Assembly (NCBI GenBank): GCA_003864455.1
Contig: BGZN01000001.1
Span: 1-49,676 of the forward strand
Direction: 5' to 3'
From: Candidatus Termititenax aidoneus
Lineage (GTDB): Bacteria; Margulisbacteria; Termititenacia; Termititenacales; Termititenacaceae
DNA: 49,676 nt
Part shown: piece by piece, positions 39,875-48,300 of the stretch
How the letters are laid out: every line of letters begins with the position of its first letter
Numbering within the stretch: position 1 is the first letter of the stretch
Program-made: the position numbers and the translations under genes
Notes under the pieces: generated by a model
Databases searched by the model: none
Seen by the model: only the letters and a program-made list of their open reading frames with translations
What the model was told of the DNA's origin: nothing

Positions 39875-42800
39875 GCAGCGTCAACCTGCCTTTCTCAAGA
39901 ACCTTGCGCTTCTCGTCCGTCAGGAACAGAACATAAATGCCGTTGCCGGCGTAATTGCCTTTGGGCAAACGGCCGTCCCAGCGCACAGTATTGTCCTGCC
40001 CTGCATAGGCGTAACTGTCAATATGCCAGATCTTTTCGCCGCGGATATTGTAAACATACACTCGCGTCCATTGATCTTTTTTCACGCGGTAGGCGATCAC
40101 GGCAATCTCGCCGCGCGATTGCGGCGCAAATGGATTCGGATAAGTCCAAATACCCTCGCCTGTCCCGCCATTGCCCGCTGTGGTATCGTCTTTATTGACA
40201 ATAACGCGTCCGGTAGAAGCATCCCAATTCGTAAAATCAGGCGTTTTAATCACGCCGATAATATAGTAAGTCCCTTGCGGCAAATCGGGCACAGTCCAAT
40301 CGCCGTCTAATTGCCGCTTGTCGCTTGTCGCCACGGCGGAAGCCGGTATATTCTCAGTGATAACACCTAAAACTCCGCTCAGCGAAGGACTGCTGCTGTA
40401 ATACAAAGAAATCAGCGCGCCGTCCCCCGGCTTGTGCGCTTCATGCCACCAAATCGGCAGCTTGGTGATAGGCGGCACATTATAATTAGTCCAAGGCTCG
40501 ATTATCAGGATAGACGGCGGATTGCTCGTTACAGCCTGACCTTCCATGGTCGGTATAGACGGCGGATCAGGATCGCCAGGATCAGGCGGAATAACCCCTT
40601 TCTCGTGTCTGATGTAAATAGGATGCAGGGCTTTTTCCTCAAAAGAACCGCTACTGCCGCTGACCACCGCGTAAATATAATAATAACCGCTGTCCAGATC
40701 GCGCGTATCCCAGATCACGCCGCGCGTAGGATCGTTTAGCGGTATGTCCCGCGCCGCGCCGCCGGTAATAATATCTTTGATATCGCCAGAAACCAGGCCA
40801 ATATTCGTGCCATCGCTGGTAACACCGACATAATAAAGGCGGACATTCGCCTGATCATCACCCAGATATTCGGCTTCCCAGCTAATTGTAAAATTGTCGC
40901 TGGCCACATCATCTATGCCGTCCGGCTCGATAAAATGAAAATAATAGCCGGCGTTCATATTTAAGACAATGCTATCCGAAGCGAGGGATATATTGCCAGC
41001 TATATCTCGAAACTTGACCCAGACCGTACGCTGTCCGCTTCCGGCAAGCAGCGGCCATTCCGCCACCGTGTCCGCATATGGCCGCCAGTAATTGTCATTG
41101 ACATCGCGGAAATCCGCGTAATTACTAATCAACATTTGTTGAGCATCTATCGCATTCAGTCTCAGCCTCACTATATTCATAATAGCGTTTTCGTCCCCGT
41201 CGTTAATGACCACCTCACAGCCATGCGACAAGGCGGGATCACCGGGATTGTGCGGATTTGGTCCGCTGGGACTACCAGGCCCCGGTCCGTATGGCGGCGT
41301 CATATCTACTATTACCGCCGCGTTTACTGTCGGCGACAGAGTGCCAGCCTGATTTTTAAACACCGCATAAACATAGCGCACGCCCTCTGCCAGCGCGTCA
41401 TTTGGCGCAAAAAGATCCCACGGGTCTACTTTCGATTCATAGGGAATCCATTGCCAATCACTATTACCCGCATCCCATTTGTCGCTAAAATCAGCCCGAT
41501 TGCTAAGCAGCATCCAGTCTGCGCTTGGCGAAATAGGCGTCAGCATGACATTGCGCGTGTTTGTATAAGGCGGCTGTCCGGGATTGATCAGCAGACTGCC
41601 GTTTAAAGCGGAGGTATTTAAAATAATCGAGTCCCCCCAGTAAACGCTTATATTTCCCGCTTCATCTCGAAAGCGCGCCTGCACAGTTTTGGTTACATTG
41701 ACTTCCTGGCCAGTCCCGCTTAACACCCATGGTGAATACTGATTATAAGACACCCAAGCCGCGGAAGCCCAATTCGGCGCTGAACCGGATTCATTGTTGA
41801 TTATTTGCATTTCATAAGGATTGCCAGCGGCGGTAATAGTTAAAAGCACATTGCGCGTGTTGGTGTACTGGGCATCGTTGTTAATCAAAACTCTACCGTC
41901 ATAAGGCGCAGCGGTATCCAACTCTATAGAATCGCTGGCTTCCCAGATCGTGCCGGCCGAGTCCCGATAAGCCACCCGGACTGTTTTCGTGCCATCGCCG
42001 GAGAGCAGCAGGTGATTGGTTAAATTGTTGCTAACCACTTGCCACTGGCTGTTGGCGCTGGACACTCCTTCATTCCAAATCAACATCCCCACCGCGGTAT
42101 TGTCATAGCTTAGCTCTAACCTGACATTGGCGGTGGTGGTATAGCGATCATCGCCCTGACTGCCTTTGATCAGTATAGAGCCGGACTTGCCGCTAGGATT
42201 GATATAGTTAACAGTGGCGGTATATTCCTCCACGGAAATATTGCCGGCCCGATCTTTAAACCAAACATACACCTGCCGCTCGCCGCTGCTGCCCGCGCTC
42301 AAGGTATGCCCGTAGTTCCCATTGCCATTCCAGGTCTTCCAGACACTATCCAATTGCTGATTAATATCTACATAGCTATTGGCTATATAATATTTCTCAA
42401 CTTTGTCGTTGTCGCTGGCCGTTAAGACCACATTGACCTGCGTGCTATTCGTATAAGTGGAGGCCAGGGCAGCGCTTCCGGTCGGCGGCACCGGATCGTA
42501 TTGATAGGTCAAGACAGTCGCCCACGGGCCGATATTGCCGGCTTTATCTTTAGGCCGCGCGCGCAAATAATAAGTACCCGCGCCATCAAGGGCAAGCAAT
42601 TGTCCGGAAGCATTAGCATAATTCGTATTTGCCTGATAATAACTGGCCTCGCCGGAAATAGATTTACCCCAGTATACATAATATTCATCCAGGCCGGAGG
42701 CATAACCTTGATTTAGGCTGTCCAGCGCGGTCAAAGTATAACCGCCCTGCGCTATCACCTGCTGATTGGTGGTAGTCGTGAGCCGGCCAGTATCGGTCAT

Positions 42801-45284
42801 ATTGGGACTGAGCGTGTCCAGATAAATAAGATCATAGGCGCTGCCCGTAGCGGTTTTGGAAATATTGCTATATTCCACATAAACACGTTTTTCGCCGTCG
42901 CCGGCGGATAAACGCCAGTTCGCCACACTGGGAGACAGGCTTCCCAAAACTCCTGCCCAAATGTCATTGTCATTTTGAAAACGCATTCTTTCAATTTTCG
43001 GATCGCTGTAAATAAACGTAAGCGACACTGTGGGCGTATTGGTGTAAGCCGGGCCGGGCGGCGTCGTGTCATTAATAACAATAGAGCCGGTAACACCAGC
43101 CGTATAGCTATAGGTCAGCACTGTCTGCCAGCCGCTTTTATTGCCCACATTGTCCACAGTTTGCACGCGCAAATAATTAACGCCCGGAGCGGACATTGCC
43201 GCTAGATTAGAGGTAGACGCGGCTGTTTGCAAACCGGTAGAAACAACGCCAGCGGGATCACTGCCCCAGTACACATAATAGCCCCGCACACCGGAACGCA
43301 CATTGCCGGACAGCACATCCTCCGCGGCCGCCCAGGTAACCTGCGCCGGCGCGGATTGAGCGCCGGACTGGATCCTGCTGGTGGTGGTCATAGCCGGCGG
43401 CGTGGTGTCCACATTGATCGTGGCGGACACATCGGTATAATTACCTATAGCGTCATAGTAACGCGTGTAAACAGTCTTGAGGCCATCGCCCGCCGTCAAA
43501 GTCCACCCGCGCGATGCGGCATAAGCATAGGCGCTGCCAGGCGGCGATGTATTGCCGATATTCATTGTGGTCAGAGCGCTGTGCTGATCACTGGCCGACA
43601 AACTTAACTGCACGGCATTCTTGCTGACATAGCGAGCATAATCCGCCGGTATCGTTAGGGAAGCGATATTCGGCGGCGTGCGGTCGGGAATATTGATAGT
43701 GAGTGTATAATCGCTCCAAACCGATTCATTGCCGACCTCATCTCTGGACATTGCCCGCAAGACCAACCGCTGATTGTCCGCGGACACAGCGGCTTTTTGT
43801 CCGGCCGCGCTGATAATATTGTTTAAGGTTACATTCAGCGCCGAGGCATTGACCAGCCAATTGCCCGAAGCTATGCCGGTCCGGGTCCCGCTGGCGGATA
43901 CTCTGAATATTTCATAATACATTTCGCTCGAATGCAGCGGCGCCGCGGTCAACGAAAGGGTAACAACCTGATTGCCGGTGGTGTTGACATTGGAGGTAAC
44001 CCAAGTGATCTTCGGCGTCAGCGGCTGCCAGGGCGCGATCTTGTCCGGGGCATTATTGAACCAAACTTTTTTGTTCTGATAATCATACCAGAGCATATAC
44101 GGCCGGTCATTATCAACGTTGGGCAGCATATGCGCGTAAACAGAAGCGCTGCCCGCGCCTTCGCTTCCGGCTGTGGTGATAGATTTAGTCGGCGCAGACC
44201 ATTCTGTGGGCGATTTTAAGTGAATCTGCCCTATTTTATAATTTTGGCCGTCATGGAATACATATTGAATGACCGGAACATTGGCGGTGGTCAGGCCGAG
44301 TTGAGTAGTATAAATCTCGCTGGCGGTAACTTTGGTGTCGATCTCTGTGTAATCACCTTCACTGAATGAATGATATACACGGTAAACTAATCGATCTTCA
44401 AGACTGCCTTCGCTGGGCTGCTTAACGTAAGCCGCCAGAAATCCATTGCCGCTCGAAATCAAGTTAACATATTCAATTCTGTATCCATCTTTAATATTTA
44501 TTGATGAACTCAACCCATTATAAACAACAATACTTGAAGTGGGGTTGGTGGCATGAGTGTCTTGACGTCCATATAAGCCATAAGCCAAATAAAAATCATT
44601 TCCACTTTTGGGATAAAAGACTGGCAACAGGCTTGCTTCTGGATAACTATAGCCAAATATTTTTGTCTCCTGTACTGTGCCGTCAAAAGCGCACTTAAAC
44701 ACTCTAACATTATGTGAGATAGTGCTGCTTGTATATGTGGCGGCCACATATACACCTGTAGAATTAACGTAAACATCTGTATAGCGAAAAACACCGCCAG
44801 TCGTCGTTTCTAAAACATGATCCGTTCCTGTTCCTGAAACTGCCGGATTAGCGTCTAGTATACGCAAATGCACCTGTCTTTGAGGATTGGGCGGTGTGGA
44901 ATTTTTATAATAGGAAATATAAAGATTATTGTTATAATAAGCTATAGAAGGATCAGAGATATGATAATTGTCATGACTATTTTGCTGCACATTGTCAAGT
45001 TCTCTGTAGCTCCAGTTTACTCCATCGGCAGAAAAAGCATAAAGCAATCTAAAATTACCGACGCTTATTCTATCGTGAAAGACCGCGTGAAAACCATAAT
45101 TGGAAGTAACCAGCTTATGTCCGCCGTCCACAGAGTACATACCACCAACCTCAAAACCCTTTCCGCCTAACTCCGTAGAAAAACCGCGCACAGGATCAGC
45201 AACCAGAACATCCGCCTGTAAGAAACCACCGCACACCAAAGCGGCGGCGCAAGCAGACAAGAGCATTTTACGAATATTTAACAT
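39867..45284 (-). CDS. Giant secreted protein: propeller-like region, ~9 Ig-like modules, FlgD/T9SS-like C-terminal domain
   Basis: A 1805-residue exported protein. The signal peptide (core MLLSACAAALVCGGFLQADV) is followed by ~400 residues with DPSIAYYNNNLYISYY and FHDRISVGNFRLLYAFSADG, reminiscent of beta-propeller sialidase- or glycosidase-like folds, without a provable catalytic site. About nine Ig-like modules (residues ~430-1480) repeat patterns such as YTNTRNVLLTI, VYVWFKDRAGNIS and YYVYWG. Two further beta modules come next. The last ~100 residues (YPNPFAPQSRGEIAVIAYRV, VYVYNIRGEKIWH, VRWDGRLPKGNYAGNGIYVL) match the FlgD_ig or type IX C-terminal sorting domain pattern. Its stop lies inside the barrel-SLH gene. 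It has a promoter but no ribosome site at this ATG. Confidence 0.82.
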   Translation of the reverse strand: MLNIRKMLLSACAAALVCGGFLQADVLVADPVRGFSTELGGKGFEVGGMYSVDGGHKLVTSNYGFHAVFHDRISVGNFRLLYAFSADGVNWSYRELDNVQQNSHDNYHISDPSIAYYNNNLYISYYKNSTPPNPQRQVHLRILDANPAVSGTGTDHVLETTTGGVFRYTDVYVNSTGVYVAATYTSSTISHNVRVFKCAFDGTVQETKIFGYSYPEASLLPVFYPKSGNDFYLAYGLYGRQDTHATNPTSSIVVYNGLSSSINIKDGYRIEYVNLISSGNGFLAAYVKQPSEGSLEDRLVYRVYHSFSEGDYTEIDTKVTASEIYTTQLGLTTANVPVIQYVFHDGQNYKIGQIHLKSPTEWSAPTKSITTAGSEGAGSASVYAHMLPNVDNDRPYMLWYDYQNKKVWFNNAPDKIAPWQPLTPKITWVTSNVNTTGNQVVTLSLTAAPLHSSEMYYEIFRVSASGTRTGIASGNWLVNASALNVTLNNIISAAGQKAAVSADNQRLVLRAMSRDEVGNESVWSDYTLTINIPDRTPPNIASLTIPADYARYVSKNAVQLSLSASDQHSALTTMNIGNTSPPGSAYAYAASRGWTLTAGDGLKTVYTRYYDAIGNYTDVSATINVDTTPPAMTTTSRIQSGAQSAPAQVTWAAAEDVLSGNVRSGVRGYYVYWGSDPAGVVSTGLQTAASTSNLAAMSAPGVNYLRVQTVDNVGNKSGWQTVLTYSYTAGVTGSIVINDTTPPGPAYTNTPTVSLTFIYSDPKIERMRFQNDNDIWAGVLGSLSPSVANWRLSAGDGEKRVYVEYSNISKTATGSAYDLIYLDTLSPNMTDTGRLTTTTNQQVIAQGGYTLTALDSLNQGYASGLDEYYVYWGKSISGEASYYQANTNYANASGQLLALDGAGTYYLRARPKDKAGNIGPWATVLTYQYDPVPPTGSAALASTYTNSTQVNVVLTASDNDKVEKYYIANSYVDINQQLDSVWKTWNGNGNYGHTLSAGSSGERQVYVWFKDRAGNISVEEYTATVNYINPSGKSGSILIKGSQGDDRYTTTANVRLELSYDNTAVGMLIWNEGVSSANSQWQVVSNNLTNHLLLSGDGTKTVRVAYRDSAGTIWEASDSIELDTAAPYDGRVLINNDAQYTNTRNVLLTITAAGNPYEMQIINNESGSAPNWASAAWVSYNQYSPWVLSGTGQEVNVTKTVQARFRDEAGNISVYWGDSIILNTSALNGSLLINPGQPPYTNTRNVMLTPISPSADWMLLSNRADFSDKWDAGNSDWQWIPYESKVDPWDLFAPNDALAEGVRYVYAVFKNQAGTLSPTVNAAVIVDMTPPYGPGPGSPSGPNPHNPGDPALSHGCEVVINDGDENAIMNIVRLRLNAIDAQQMLISNYADFRDVNDNYWRPYADTVAEWPLLAGSGQRTVWVKFRDIAGNISLASDSIVLNMNAGYYFHFIEPDGIDDVASDNFTISWEAEYLGDDQANVRLYYVGVTSDGTNIGLVSGDIKDIITGGAARDIPLNDPTRGVIWDTRDLDSGYYYIYAVVSGSSGSFEEKALHPIYIRHEKGVIPPDPGDPDPPSIPTMEGQAVTSNPPSILIIEPWTNYNVPPITKLPIWWHEAHKPGDGALISLYYSSSPSLSGVLGVITENIPASAVATSDKRQLDGDWTVPDLPQGTYYIIGVIKTPDFTNWDASTGRVIVNKDDTTAGNGGTGEGIWTYPNPFAPQSRGEIAVIAYRVKKDQWTRVYVYNIRGEKIWHIDSYAYAGQDNTVRWDGRLPKGNYAGNGIYVLFLTDEKRKVLEKGRLTLLD

Positions 45285-45291
45285 AAGTATA

Positions 45292-45320
45292 ATAATAATA
45301 TATAACTAAAGCTAATTCAA
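45292..45320 (-). promoter_or_regulatory. Promoter of the giant protein gene (predicted leaderless)
   Basis: TTGAAT (45315-45320) and TATTAT (45292-45297) are 17 bases apart on the minus strand. The -10 ends 7 bases before the ATG at 45284, which has no Shine-Dalgarno sequence. An ATG six codons in lacks one too. Confidence 0.6.
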
Positions 45321-45358
45321 GCGCGGTTTTAGAAAAATTTGCTTTAAATAATGGTTTT

Positions 45359-48300
45359 TTAAAAAACCCGCCAATTGAAAAGCAAACTAGCCTTCACACC
45401 AGGTGTTACACCGCTTTCATAATGTTTTTTGGTAAGCAGGAAGTCGAGACCTCCCGACAAGGTCATATGATCTGTTATACCCCAGCCAAAGGCCGCCCCG
45501 ATTGTACCTCCTAATAAATCATAATTGTCTTTTCTCAAGCCGCTGACAAAAAATTGTCCTCCCGGCTCAAGCATTAGCTTGTCGGCTAACCGCCAAGGAA
45601 AAGCCAGCTTAAGAGACATATCATGGCTTAATTTAGAGCTGTCAAATAACTCGTTTGCCCCATAGAAAAAGCTAGCCTTCATTCCGACCTCTTCAGAGAA
45701 AGGCACTCTATAACTCACAGTAAATGCAAGTGTTGTACTCGAGAGCCAGTCAGAAAGCGGCTTTACGGAGCTGTCAGGATCATTGGTAGCGATCTTCTTC
45801 GTCAGGGCTTCCAAACCAATTGTGTGTCCTTTTTCGATTTGATAAGTAACGCCTAAAGCAAGTTTATAGGCCACATCCCACTGCTGCTCGTCAACATTTT
45901 CATATTGAGCAGGGTATTGCTCCCGCAGCATGGCCAGCGCCTCGTCTGGCGAAAGTCCAATAGCCTCCGCCGAATCCGGATCAACGTTATAGGTTATATT
46001 GTTTTTAACCGAAACGAACAATAATTCTAGGGCCAGGCGCAAAACCCAGCCTTCTTCCTTAAGTTCTCCAGTTTTTTCATTCCGAACCGGCTTTACAGTA
46101 TTCAAAAGCTCTTTGGCCCAAGCAGGGCCGACAGCAAATACAAATTTGTTTTTTAATTCTTCAATATCTACCTGCGCCCAGTCAATTTCGGTGGCGGGTT
46201 TATAAAAACTTACGGATGCGCTAGGCGTATCATAAGTCAACACTTCCTTGGTGGTCGTGTCTGTTTGCGTGATCTCAAATTTTTCCACCGAGCAGACTTC
46301 ACTCTCATCAATGCCGTGTTTATTCACGGAATAGATAATACCCTCATCAATATCATGCTTGTTTACAGAATAAACCTCGCTTGCATCAATATCATGCTTG
46401 TTTACAGAATAAACCTCGCTTGCATCAATATCATGTTTGTTTACTGAGTAAATGACAGTCTCCTCTGTAATCGTTCTGCCTATCAAACAATCCGGAGCCT
46501 CGTAAGTGTCTGCGACAGGCACAAGTTTCTGCGGATTTTGCTTAAGCGTAGCATTTACATTAATGCCTGGGCCGCCAGTATGAGAAACCTCTACTTTAAA
46601 ATCAACGCTCAAAACATTTTTTGTGTTTTCTATTACATCCGGCGCAGAAGCATCGTTTTTGACAAGCTTAAAAATAAGTTTATATTCACCACCAGGCATT
46701 GCGTCATTATGTATTTCAGCCAATTTGCCGTCAGATGAAATAGTTTTCTGCCCCTCATCAAAACCAAGAGCAGTCCAATCGACAGGCGTGCCATTGGCAT
46801 ACACTACCTCACACTCATATTTATAGCCATCTGGCGTGGCATTAGTGATTGCGAAGGTAATTACGCTATTGTCTGTTGATCCTGCTGGACTATTTGCAGA
46901 ATCGAAATTGGTTGTGCAAATATCCTGCGCCACTGGCGGATGTGAAACCGGATTTATTTTGCTATACCACTCGGCTCGCTTTTGAGCCGCAGCTTCGGCG
47001 GGAAAATTGTTTAATCTGCCCTCTATCAGACTTTGAACATCTGATTCTGTAGCGCCAGCCAAAGCTGGACGCGTGTTATCCTCGATCAAGGAATAAGCAA
47101 TATTAGTTACATCGCCAGTTGGCGTATAAGTAACGCCATCTTTTACATAACCAGAATTATCATATGCAGGATCTAGTGTAACATCTGACGACTGTGTAGT
47201 TTCCGTTATCGCATTCTTATAAGCCGGAGCTACAGCGGCCACCACCTGCGCTATAATATTAGCGTCTGTAATGTTATGCGCCGCGCACCAATCTCTTATA
47301 TCCTGCTCTATAGCTGCCTCAACTGTACTCCTGTTTGCGTTTCTGGCTAACTCTTGTGCGGTATCCTCTGCACCTAAAGCCCAACTTTGCGTTCTCGTTA
47401 TCGCATTCTTATAAGCCGGAGCTACAGCAGCCACCACCTGCGCTATAATATTAGCGTCTGTAATGTTATGCGCCGCGCACCAATCTCTTATATCCTGCTC
47501 TATAGCTGCCTCAACTGTACTCCTGTTTGCGTTTCTGGCTAACTCTTGTGCGGTATCCTCTGCACCTAAAGCCCAACTTTGCGTTCTCGTTATCGCATTC
47601 TTATAAGCCGGAGCTACAGCAGCCACCACCTGCGCTATAATATTAGCGTCTGTAATGTTATGCGCCGCGCACCAATCTCTTATATCCTGCTCTATAGCTG
47701 CCTCAACTGTACTCCTGTTTGCGTTTCTGGCTAACTCTTGTGCGGTATCTTCTGCACCTAAAGCCCAGCTTTGCGTTCTCGTTATCGCATTCTTATAAGC
47801 CGGAGCTACAGCGGCCACCACCTGCGCTATAATATTAGCGTCTGTAATGTTATGCGCCGCGCACCAATCTCTTATATCCTGCTCTATAGCTGCCTCAACT
47901 GTACTCCTGTTTGCGTTTCTGGCTAACTCTTGTGCGGTATCCTCTGCACCTAAAGCCCAACTGGTGGATTCATTTATTTTGGCCTCATAGATCGGCAGCA
48001 AAACATCTTTCACTTTCTGAATTTGCTCGGCCTCTGTGATATTATTATTTCCACACCATTCTTCGATATACTCAGCTATTTTTAGCATAGCTGTGGCTTT
48101 ATCAACATCCTTGATCAATTCGCCGAGCGACGTATCGCCAAGTTCCCAGCCTGAATCCACAGTAGTCTTGTGCCAGTAATTGTTAGCCACAATCCAAGCC
48201 CATAATTCTTGGTCCTCAGCAGAAGCTTCGTTTATTGTATGAATGCCTTTATATTCTTCGCTTGGCGGCAATGTTTCGTTAGTATTATACGCATGAAATT

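Noticed and set aside
46307-47962. CRISPR array
   Set aside because: Both repeat arrays are contiguous, in frame within one gene and lack unique spacers; no cas genes are present.
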